Below, piece after piece: positions 54,700 to 64,000 of a stretch of DNA of 64,000 bases. The stretch's first letter is position 1, and every line of letters starts with the position of its first letter. A program made the position numbers and the translations under genes. A model generated the notes under the pieces. That model was not told the origin of the DNA and searched no databases. It saw nothing but the letters and a program-made list of their open reading frames with translations. This DNA is from Lathyrus oleraceus (Eukaryota; Streptophyta; Magnoliopsida; Fabales; Fabaceae), in NCBI RefSeq assembly GCF_024323335.1, contig NC_066581.1, positions 29,694,699 to 29,758,698 of the forward strand, given 5' to 3'.

Positions 54700-55905
54700 A
54701 AACTAGCTTTCTTCATGCAGCTTTATCAACTGCATACAATGGAAAAAACTTATAACTTTGTAATGTCTTGGTGATCATATCAGCAGCATTGTGCTCTGTC
54801 GAAACCTTCAACACTTGGACTTCTCCACGCTCAATTACCCCTTTGACGAAATGCAGCCTCACATCATTGTGCTTGGTTCTCTCATGATAGGATGAATTCT
54901 TCGACATGTGTATAGCACTTTGATAATCACATTTAACAGTGATAACTCGACCTTGAAGTTTTAGTTCCTTAGGAAAAAATTCAAGTCACAATGCTTCTTT
55001 CACAGCTTCGATGAGGGCGATATATTTCGCTTCAGTGGTTGATAAGGCAACAACCTTCTAAAGTGTTTCTTTCCAACTAATTGTTGTGCCAAACATAATG
55101 AACACATATCCAGAAATAGATTTTATGGAATCCATACAACTTGCATAATCAGAGTCGACATACCCTTCGATTTATGCTTTATGATTTTCACCACATGTTC
55201 CACCATAAATCAGGACTCTGTTCAGAGATCAATTTATGTACCTTAGAATCCACTTCAATGCTTGTCAAGGAGCCTTTCCAGGATTCACCATGTACATGCT
55301 TATAAGACTTACTGCATATGTTATGTCGGGTCTAGTACAGACCATAACATATATCAAAGAACCTACTATGTTAGCATATGGGATGCTATTCATATAAGCT
55401 CTTTCGACCTCGGGTACTGGGACACTGATTTGTACTCAACTTGAATTGAGGGTTTGTCGGAGTCACACTAAGCTTTGAATTCGACATACCAAACTTGTCG
55501 AGAATCTTCCGTAGGTATGTCTCTTGAGATAAGCATAATTTTGACTACTTTCTGTCTCTTCGGATGTCAATCCCAAGAATCCTGGATGCTGCTCCCAGAT
55601 CCTTCATATCGAACTCCTTATTGAGTTCAGCCTTCACCTTCATTACATCCTCGACATTGTTGCTTGCTATGAAAATATCATCCATATAAAGCAACAAAAT
55701 AACAAATTAATTTCCAGGTTGAAATCTGAAGTAAACACAGTGGTCGAACTGACTTCTAATGAAATCTATGTGTGTCATGAACTTGTTGAATATCCTATTC
55801 CACTGTCGAGGAGATTGTTTCAGTCCATATAAAGATTTATTCAGCTTACACACATAATCTTCCTTACTTGAAAATAAAAAATTGATGTTGGTATTTAATG
55901 TCACG
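54700..55905 (-). pseudogene. Ty1/copia RT-RNase H remnant
   Basis: On the - strand: CKLNKSLYGLKQSPRQWNRI (about 55850), a FDHCVYFRF-type RT segment (55740), and near the end HERTKHNDVRLHFVKGVIE and VSTEHNAADMITKTL of RNase H (54890-54770). These are standard copia pol motifs. Stops and frame changes occur between them. Sequence upstream of 55905 (gag, protease, integrase) is absent, so this is a 3' fragment. Confidence 0.85.
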
Positions 55906-56625
55906 TAAGAAAGCCATTTGTCATCAACGATGAGTTAATGTGAGCAAAAAGTCTAACTTGGATGCCTAGTCATCAGCAATTAACATTTTTTTAACAAAAC
56001 CTAACAGAAATGACCTCGTTGACTAGCGAAAAATGTTTTTCAGGACCAAATAGTTACGATTATAAACTAAGGGACCAACATAAAACTATAAATTAAATTA
56101 AATGACCACGAGTCTAACTAGCCCTTTAAGTTTTTATGCTAATAGATTAAAAAAAATTGATCAATTTCATATATTTCTTTGGACCGGCCAGTTTCACAAG
56201 TTCCTGGTTCAAATGGTTTAAAATAGTTCAATCCATTGTTTTTATGATTTTATACCAACTTTGGCCCATCAACAATTTTACAAAGTTGACCGGATCGGAT
56301 TCAATGTTGGTTTCCAATTGAACCATGGTCTGATTTTTAACACATTTCATATAAGGTTTTTCTAAATTTGAGCACTTTCTTGACCTTTGAGCTCAAATCT
56401 TTATGGTTGGCTCACATAGACATACTCGTATAATGGTTAACTCATAAATGTTGACTTTACGTCAAGCAATGGGCATCACAATTTTAATTGTTTCAAATCA
56501 TGTTATTGGTTCAAATGTCTCATTGAAGTCAAGACCATGTCTTTGTAAGAAACATCTTGTTATTCACTCTTCATTCAAACATTTCATCAAACATTTGGTG
56601 TGCACACTTCATTTCAACATTTCCC
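55906..56625. other. Gene-free stretch
   Basis: AT-rich. 55980-56110 contains GGGACCAACATAAAAC and ATGACCACGAG phrases of a kind common in old plant repeats, but no element borders are visible. Confidence 0.4.
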
Positions 56626-58172
56626 ATGGCTTCAAAGCTCTCTAAGTCTAAGAGTAATGATAAGGGTAAAAACAAGGCTACTACCTCTACTATTGCTGCT
56701 GAAAATCCATTAACTTTGGTTTCCAAGAAGTATGCCAAGGATTTTGAGTTAAAGCATCAAACTCGTCTTATAGTGAAATAATTTGTGTGGAAGCCGGTTA
56801 CGGTTGGTTGCTTAGATATATCTGATGTTGTTAAACTTGTTGAGCATCAACAAATTGGCTATTTGCTATAACTTGCTCAGGATTACAATGAGGATCTTAT
56901 TAATGTATTTTACTCAGGGCTACATGAAATGCAAGGTTCTTGCTTCAGTTTTTCGATAGGTAACAAAGTTTATCATTTTACTAATGATTTGAGGAAAACC
57001 TTGTTTGGTATTACTGTGGGTGATACTGATGAGGATGACGAGGTTGATTTGTTGGTAACCGATCTTTACACTCATGTAAATTTTGGTTGGGGTGTTCATG
57101 TGAATGAGCTACTCAAGGTTGCTCGTGTCGAGGACTGTTATGATCCTATTACCATTGGTCAATTAAAGATGATGCCAAGAATTCGGTTATGTGTGGTATC
57201 TCATATCTTGTGGAAAAGAATAGCGGTTTTTTGAGAATTGACTTTGCTGAGATTCATTTGGTATACATTCTGCTGCACAAAGTCAAAATTAATTTGCCTC
57301 ACTACTTTGTATCTCGTATGTTCTCTATCAAAACATGCAACAAAGGCACATCATTCTGCTATCCCTCTATGATTGCTAATATTCTAAAATACTTTGACAC
57401 TGGCATGCCGAATCTTACCTACAAATCTTCTGATTCATCTCAAGAATTTTCTCATTGTACACTGATTAACATGAACTACTTTTGGGATGCAAATCGTCGG
57501 GTGTACTATCTATGCTTAAGTAAGCATGGCTGGGAGGTTACAATATTGACGATTCTATTGAGTATGTTGATGATGCAGTTGAAGCTCATATGGATGATGA
57601 GCAACCTATGGGAGTTCATCATGATGTTAATGAAGGAGATGTTGTAATGCATGATGCTCCTCATGGAGATGATTATGGTGTTAGCTTTGGTACCTGTTAT
57701 TTTGATACTGCCTCTATAATGACTATGCTTCAGAATATGCGGATGAGACAATACGACAAATATGTGAAGGAATGCAAATGGTGAGAGACCTTTGAAGCTA
57801 CACAAATGGAGCAATTATGTCTTATGCAACAACATATGTCTACTCAAGATTCCAACTTTGAGGATTTTGCTTCATATGTGACAAAGTCTCTGGTGTCCTT
57901 AAGGAATGATATGAATAATAATCATGTTGTTGTTCTGGCCAAGATTAACCACTTGATCTCAACCCAAGAAGCATATTCAGGTCATTATGAAAGGTTATGC
58001 TGAGAGATGTGTGACTTCTTGTATTCCTAATATCGCAATAAAGGACAAGGTTGGCATATGGGAGAAATATATATGCCAAAAGGACATGGAAGAAAATGAA
58101 GTGATGTTGAATGAAGTTTTGTGCATTTTGTCTTGGATTATGTCTTTTGGTCTCATGTGTCATCATGCATTT
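56626..58172 (+). pseudogene. Decayed plant transposon/retrotransposon ORF (putative plant transposon protein type)
   Basis: Starts MASKLSKSKSNDKGKNKA, a basic Ser/Lys-rich start. In-frame stops lie at 56779-56781 and about 56869, then the frame runs 56929-57234, shifts near 57213 and continues to about 57560. Conserved-looking parts: FYSGLHEMQGSCFSF, THVNFGWGVHVNELLKV, LVYILLHKVKINLPHYFVSR. A Gln/Met-rich possible coiled-coil tail lies at 57800-58000. It reminds me of the legume family annotated as putative plant transposon protein (PF20167-like), but I am not sure. No catalytic motif seen. Confidence 0.5.
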
Positions 58173-58985
58173 TGTCGTACCTCATGGAAAGGAGAACACG
58201 ACTTAGCGAAACGCAATCGCACGCTCGCAATGATGGACTGAACAGAGTCGCCACCGAACTTTATTTATTCCTAAAAAGGAAAGGGGAAATACCGATAAAA
58301 CTCAAGACAAAACGACAATGATATTGGTCGTCGCAACCAAATCAGGGTTCGGGAGTCGATTACGCGAGGGGAAGGTATTAGCACCCCCCACGTCCGTTGT
58401 ACTCAACGGGAACCCTTAGGTTAGTTGGGTGCGTTAATGTTAGTTTAAAATGTTAGGCTTTTCAAGTTATTAGGTGGAAAAGAAAGAATGGATGAGAGAA
58501 TATTTTTGGATTTTTGACGAAGGACTAAACCTAAGTTTTTTATTAGTGAGCCTGACAAGATTTACAAATCCTGCTCCTACGTATCTCAACAGAGAAATCA
58601 AGGCTTACGTAGTTCTGGGTAGAAAAATGTTTGTTTGTTGGTCGATTTTAGCGAAAGTTAAATTGTATTAATCGACGAAAACATTGTTTTACCCAAAACA
58701 GATGAGGAGTGGACGTATACCACACATCGAATGGATTTACAAATCAACATTCGGAAAAACGTCACTTATCTCAACTCAACAATTATGGCCGAAGCATTGC
58801 TTTGCATCATCTTAAGACAAGATGTCTTTCGTTTATGAAAATGGTTTTTTGATCAATCGCATGGCGGCGAAAAAAGTTTGATTGGTTGAATGTATTTTTG
58901 GGTTTGAAAGACGAGTATTTATGACTTGCAAGCTCTTACAACTTGGGTCTAATACTCGGGATTACGTCTGGACCTTTCACCCAAG
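58173..58985 (-). mobile_element. Older Ogre/Tat-type LTR fragment
   Basis: On the - strand it ends …TACGACA at 58173. It contains the same terminal blocks as the next LTR: GGGTTCGGGAGTCGATTACG, GCACCCCCCACGTCCG (58378-58395, + strand) and ACAGAGTCGCCACCGAACTT at 58236. After 58985 a second, complete LTR begins, so the younger element probably inserted here. Confidence 0.7.
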
Positions 58986-59714
58986 TGTCGCACCTCGAAA
59001 AATGAGTGCACGACTTAAAGCGAAGCGCAATTGCACACTCGCAATGATGGACTGAACAGAGTCGCCATCGAACTTTATTTATTCCTAAAAAGGAAAGGGG
59101 AAATATCGATAAAACCTAAGACAAAACGACAATGATTATTGGTCGTCGCAACCAAATCAGGGTTCGGGAGTCGGTTACGCAAGAGGAAGGTATTAGCACC
59201 CCTCACGTCCGTTGTATTCAACGGAAACCGTTTAGTTAGTTTCGTTTTGAATGTTAGATTATGTTAGTCTTTCCAAGTTATAATGAGGGAGAGAATAAAA
59301 TAGAAGAGAGAAGAAATGTTTTTGGATTTTTTGACGAAGGACTAAACCTAAGTTTTTTATTAGTGGGCCTGGCAAGATTTACAAATCCTGCTCCTACGTA
59401 TCTCAAAAGAGAAATCAAGGTTTACGTAGTTCTGGGTAGAAAATGTTTGTTTGTTGGTCGATTTTAGCGATAGCCATATTGTATTAATCGACGAAAACAT
59501 TGTTTTACCCAAAACAGATGAGGAGTGGACATATACCACACATCAAATGGATTTACAAATCTACATTCGGAAAAACGTCACTTATCTCGACTCAACAATC
59601 GTGGCCGAAACATTGTTTTGCATCACCTTAAGACAATATATCTTTCATTTATGAAAAAGGTTTTTGATTAGTCGCACGACGGCGAGAAAAAAAGTTTGAT
59701 TGGTTGGATTTATT

Positions 59715-60340
59715 TTGAGTAATGGCGAGAACTTGGATGAGCGAGATATCCATCTCGAATCATAGTCTCAGGAGTGCGTGGTATCCACCACGTTCCATTT
59801 CCATCTTACCGGAAAAAGTATTTAATAAAGATTAAGTGTTTTGAATTTGATTGAGAAAGGGGTTTGAAGGAACCGCATTGACAATTTTAGACGATGGCGA
59901 GAGCTAAGATAGGCAAGGCATCCACCTTGAATCTTAATCTCAGGAGTGCACGGTATACACCATGTTCCATTTCCATCTTTATTGAAAAAGTGTTAAGGTA
60001 AGAATTAAGTATTTTTTTTGAAAGATGAATATTTGATGAGAACGAGACATGAGCCTCGGGGTCAATCACTCGGGGTTCCACTAGAATGCTAGATTCCAAT
60101 GATCCTTTTTTATTCGAATTATTGAAGAAAATTAATTAATGGACAACGAACACTTGATGAGAATCAAATATTCAAAGGGTTACGCCAGAATGCTTGATCC
60201 CAACGGCCCTTATTTTGTCCAAGTTAATTATTGAGTGTCTTTAAGAACAAAAGAAAAGAATGAACGGTTAATCCAAAACGTGAGGCTCATGACTGATCAT
60301 TCGAGGGTTCCCACCGGAATGCAAGATTCGAATGGTCCTC
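59715..60340 (-). repeat. Degenerate tandem repeats in the LTR
   Basis: Two copies of about 165 bp around ATGGCGAGA…CATCTCAGGAGTGC-type text (CTCAGGAGTGCGTGGTATCC at 59769; CTCAGGAGTGCACGGTATAC at 59939), followed by three looser copies of about 120 bp (CCACTAGAATGCTAGATTCC, CGCCAGAATGCTTGATCCC, CACCGGAATGCAAGATTCG). Confidence 0.65.
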
Positions 60341-60450
60341 TTCTTTCGCGTTTTTTAAAATGGAATTTAATCGAGTTGTAAAGATAGTTTAAAAATAAAA
60401 TTATATTATAAGGATAAAACTAATTTTACAATTTTATATGTATATCGAAT

Positions 60451-60474
60451 TAATTATATATATATATATATATA
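60451..60474. repeat. Short (AT)n microsatellite
   Basis: About twelve AT units inside the LTR; interrupts the series of GAATGCTAGATTC repeats. Confidence 0.9.
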
Positions 60475-60849
60475 ATCGAGTTCCCACCAGAATGCTAGAT
60501 TCAAATGGGAGGAAATGAAATTAAATGTTGAAACTATGGAAAGTTAGTGAAATTTAAATTGAAAAAATTAGTGAATTTGAATGTGATTATTTACATGTGT
60601 AAGGGTATGAACATGGATACCAATAACCTAATTAAATTAACTAACACACAAAAATCGACTAATCGAATAAAACCCAATACCGGAAAGTCAACCATTAATT
60701 AAATCTAAAAAGTAAACATTTAAAAATCTAAACAACTAAATAACGATTAAATTAAATTAATAAAAATATAAAAGTAAGATAAATAGTAAGAAATTATAAA
60801 TAATTTAAATGAAATAGCAAGCATAAAAAGAATAAAAATATGGAGATAT

Positions 60850-60917
60850 GCTACTCCCAAGTATCGAACCCCTCCCACTGAAGAAAGTGAAACTGCTCTC
60901 TCTCCACTAGGCCACTT
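60850..60917 (-). other. tRNA-like (pol III A/B box) sequence
   Basis: The - strand carries TGGCCTAGTGG at 60914-60904, matching the A-box consensus TRGYNNARNGG, and GGTTCGATACT at 60870-60860, matching the B-box consensus in 10 of 11 positions. They are 33 bases apart, as in tRNAs and SINEs. A TTTTT lies about 25-30 bases further on. The cloverleaf stems do not close well, so it is probably tRNA-derived and not a tRNA gene. Confidence 0.5.
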
Positions 60918-62800
60918 ATGGTCATTTGTTTCCTTAATAATAACTTGAATATATAGACAAAAATAACTAAATATAAATTGAAATAAATAAAAAACTGGAA
61001 CGAGATAGTCTGTTGGGTCATTTTTTAGAGTAAAATCTAACCTAAACTAAGGACCCTAACGGTATGGGCCTCTTCCTATTCTGCGTGGGAATCAGAGTTA
61101 ACCGTCACATGGGGAAGAGGATGAAGAGCCATTAATGCTCTTGGGGAAACGAAAAAAGTCATTAAGTGGATTTTAATTGCATGTTTTTTTTAAATAAATA
61201 AAAGAAGAGAATGTGAGAGACCGCGTTGCAAATTCAGAGATTCGCTCGTCTTCCTCTTGAAGATGGTCTCCATTCCCTAAATCTCCACTCGTCTTCTCCC
61301 AATCGCTCGCACTTCCTATTCTCACTCTAAATTTAATCCTCAACCTCTCGTCATCTCTCAATCTCACTCATCTTCTCAAACTTTCGCACCTCCCTCTCTC
61401 ACTCTAAACGCGGAAAAAACCATAGCTTCAAAAGAAAATCAAATAAGAAGGCTCACCTTCGACGGTGACTCGGCGGCGATGGTGAGCTTGTATCTTCCTC
61501 TCTTTGCTAGGGTTTTCACGCCGTCACCAAAATTAGGGTTTTTTCGTCTTCTGAGATTTAGGGTTTTTCGTGGTCGATTTTGCCTCTCCCTACAGTATTC
61601 GCTTTGCTCCTTTTTATACTCAACAACTTAGGGTTCTGAGCTAGCTTATGGAGATCAAACGGGCATCTCTTGGAAGTGCTTTAAGGTGCTCAGATTTTGG
61701 TCTGCCTTATTCGACGTTAATTCGCAAACGGTAATATGAACCTACGTTTTCTTCTTTTAATTTTGTCCTAATCCTTTTTGGGGTATTTGCTGAGTTTTAA
61801 CGCCTTACCAACATACTTGTTTTTACTGCAGTGAAAACCGGTGAGAGTAAAAACTTCGGTTATTTGCAAAGCTTAACTATTGCTGCTGTCATGAACTTCT
61901 AGGTGTGAAGAAGTGCTAGCTATCAAGAATGAAATTAGTTAAGTTATAAGCTAGTGTTAATGTTAAGTCTCATTACATTGTCTTACTTGAACTGTTAGTG
62001 CAGAATTTCTTATTAATTGGAAATTTTTGTTCAACTATGAGGGATTATTCTTACTGTTATGCTTATTAATCTCTGCAGGTTAGTAGGTGTTACCGGTTGA
62101 ATGGTGCAGAAGTTCTGGTATGGAGGTTTTTTTCAGTTGGTAGGCGGTTATGACAGTTGGTTGAACGGTTATCAGTTTGAAGTTTTTTTTGGGAAGATTA
62201 TGTTGTGGTTTTGGTTGATGGTTGGTTGTTCTGTTATCCTCTTGTTATCAAATTTGTTGCAGGTTGGTTACGTTCTGTTTGTAGGTTGAGAGGATGATTG
62301 AAGGGTGGTTGAGAAAACGGTTGGAGGGGGGTTCATATCGGTTAGAGAGGAGGGTCCGCTATGAATTGTTGAGGTCTTTTTCTCTGAAGGTTTTAAGTGG
62401 TTCAGCTTTCTTATCCTGTTATATCTGCTAACCAGTTAGTTGGTTTGGAAGTTTATTCTTTGGTATGATTATGTTATGGAGTGTTAGTAGGAGTTTTGGA
62501 AGGTTATTGATTGCCTGAAACATATAAGTTTAGCATTGTTGATAGAGAGGCAACTGCAACAGGTTGAGCACTGCAAGCAACAACTTCATGGGCCGAAAGC
62601 GGGAGAAAATATGGTTGAAAGTCAAGGCGCATGGCTTGAATTCAATGGATAATAAAAGGCTTTGAATGGGCTTGATTGGAATTGGATGGTTGGAATTTTG
62701 TTGTAATTTTTATGCATTGAATGTGTAATGTAGGTAATTGAACTACTAATGTATGGCATCAATGTATTGTTTAAATTAGAATTGAATACATGAGATTTGG
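60918..62800. other. LTR interior without genes
   Basis: 61140-61620 on the + strand looks like a plant 5' leader (CTCTCACTCTAAAC, TCTTCTC runs, GCTAGGGTTTTC), and several TTGGTTGATGGTTGG-type repeats lie at 62090-62340, but no conserved protein is encoded on either strand. Confidence 0.45.
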
Positions 62801-63792
62801 CAAATTGGCTTATGTAGCTTTGTTTATAGTTTTGTAACTTTGGAATTGGAAATTGTATATTGGTTTATGGTTAAATTTGTAACTTTGAATGAAGATGTAT
62901 GTACTTGTATGGTTTATATATGAAATGGAAGGTTTGGAAATTGGTTCAAACAATGGTTTTTGTACTGAAATGAAACGGTTTATGTAATAGGATCCCACAT
63001 GCAATTGAGACTTGGGATTATTTGGGATTAGATTATGGTTGAATTATGATGTGATTTTGAATGTATGGAGAGTTATTAAATTCTATGAAAATAGTGAAAT
63101 CTCATTTCCTTTTAACGGTTTGAATGGCATTGAAAAGAGGAAATGAAATGAGTCATGAATGCGAATGGAATCATGGCCTAGGAATGCAATAATGGACTAA
63201 GTTTCCATGGATTCTAGATGCAAATGAAATCATGAACTAGTAAATCCACAATAAGAAATAGCTGATGCATTATGAAAGTATGAACATGAATTCACCACAA
63301 GCAATGAATCAAATGACTATGCCTATAAATGAAAACATGAATAAACTTGGATGAAACAAAGCATTAGATCCAAGTATCAGGAAACACATATCAAGCCCCT
63401 AAACCATGGCCAAGGGATGAATCAATCCTCAATGACCAACTAGTCCAAATATTCATGAATTAGGATTTCCAAGATCACCCTAAAGCAAGCAAAAAGTCCC
63501 ATAAACAAACTCACACCAAAGTGTCCCACAAAAAAAATTAGGGTTTTAAGATCAAGTGAAATATTATTATCAAGGAGCACACCCCACCAACATAAGTTAA
63601 AGTTTAGGCTTGACACACATGAATACAAGGTCAAGGATCCAACCACAAACTTTTGAATCTATGAGGATACTTGCAACATTTGATATGAATGGATGGTACA
63701 TATGAAATTGGCATGAATGTATGCAAATGAAATTTAAGCCAAGTGCCAAATGAAAAATGAAAAATTTTCAGGAACAAAATCGGGGTATGACA

Positions 63793-64000
63793 GTTGCCCC
63801 TATTTAAACATCCTCCACCAGAGGAAAATGAAACAGCATTTTTCATCAAATCGCAGTGGGGGATGGTTAAATACTATGAAGACCCAGATTTTGATCCTGA
63901 AAAATGCAAATGTTATGATATGATATGCATGGATGCAGGATTCTTTATTTTGGATTTGTCTGTTAGAGACACGGTGAACTTTTTGTAGGAGATGTTATAA
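63793..64000 (-). mobile_element. PPT and 3' UTR start of the right-hand Ogre/Tat-type element
   Basis: The - strand ends AAATAGGGGCAAC just before the LTR start, the same PPT type as in the two Ogres (AATAGGGGCAAC). The remaining ~190 bp continue the element's 3' UTR out of the window. An open + strand frame here is on the wrong strand for the element and I do not regard it as a gene. Confidence 0.6.

Larger units (their letters stand above)
58986..63792 (-). mobile_element. Ogre/Tat-type LTR, probably 3' LTR (4807 bp)
   Basis: On the - strand it starts TGTCATACCCCG at 63792 and ends …GCGACA at 58986. A polypurine-like tract (AAATAGGGGCAAC) abuts its start, so it is the 3' LTR of an element running beyond 64000. 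Its U5 end shares with the Ogre LTRs the CCGTTG/CAACGG hairpin (59211-59226), the GTGCTAATACCTTCC block and the ACAGAGTCGCCATCG block. Length is close to the two Ogre LTRs. Short open frames are not credible genes. Confidence 0.75.

Noticed and set aside
62101..62289. A small hydrophobic + strand protein
   Set aside because: It lies within an LTR, is made of TTGGTTGG-type repeats, and has no family resemblance.
63794..63988. A + strand 64-codon protein with Cys/Lys motif
   Set aside because: It is antisense to the retroelement whose PPT and LTR it touches; no supporting homology.

Overview
This is plant nuclear DNA, most likely from a large-genome legume of the tribe Fabeae (pea, vetch or Lathyrus type). 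The main evidence is a complete Ogre-type Ty3/gypsy retrotransposon of 21.6 kb with 4.68-kb LTRs, a tRNA-Arg-type primer site, an extra ORF before gag, an intron between protease and reverse transcriptase, and two RNase H domains. Almost all of the 64 kb is transposable elements inserted into one another. I found only one convincing intact host gene, a plastid rubredoxin at 50997-51536.

Layout. 1-7047: 3' end (3' UTR repeats, PPT, LTR) of a first Ogre, + strand. 7048-7740: part of a probable Ty1/copia LTR. 7741-44140: an Athila-type Ty3/gypsy element on the - strand, 5' LTR at the right. A second, full-length Ogre (11357-32988, + strand, target duplication CTCCG) interrupts its integrase, and a CACTA transposon (38787-42875, target duplication ATT) interrupts its 5' LTR. 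The Athila carries two diverged copies of its env-position ORF. 44141-46311: a Tat/Ogre-type LTR. 46312-49285: a decayed Tat-lineage gypsy element, - strand. 49430-50545: a possible hAT MITE and a MULE/FAR1 transposase relic. 50997-51536: rubredoxin gene. 51989-52285: Stowaway-like MITE. 54200-55905: 3' part of a copia element, - strand. 56626-58172: decayed plant-transposon ORF. 58173-64000: two nested Ogre/Tat-type LTRs, - strand.

How it works together. The full-length Ogre has all parts of a retrotransposition unit (LTR promoter, PBS, ORF1, gag-protease, intron, RT-RH-aRH-IN, 3' UTR, PPT, LTR). It looks young by LTR similarity but is disabled by five in-frame stop codons.

The most unusual signals lie in the Ogre 3' UTRs. 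One is an array of about 25 short inverted repeats built round a nearly constant CGGTAA centre, whose arms change in a compensatory way. The other is a series of short repeats that resemble the reverse complement of the element's own primer-binding site, that is, the 3' end of the primer tRNA. The CACTA element is also notable: it carries spliced-gene pieces of an Mpv17/PMP22 gene followed by a Ulp1-type protease domain.
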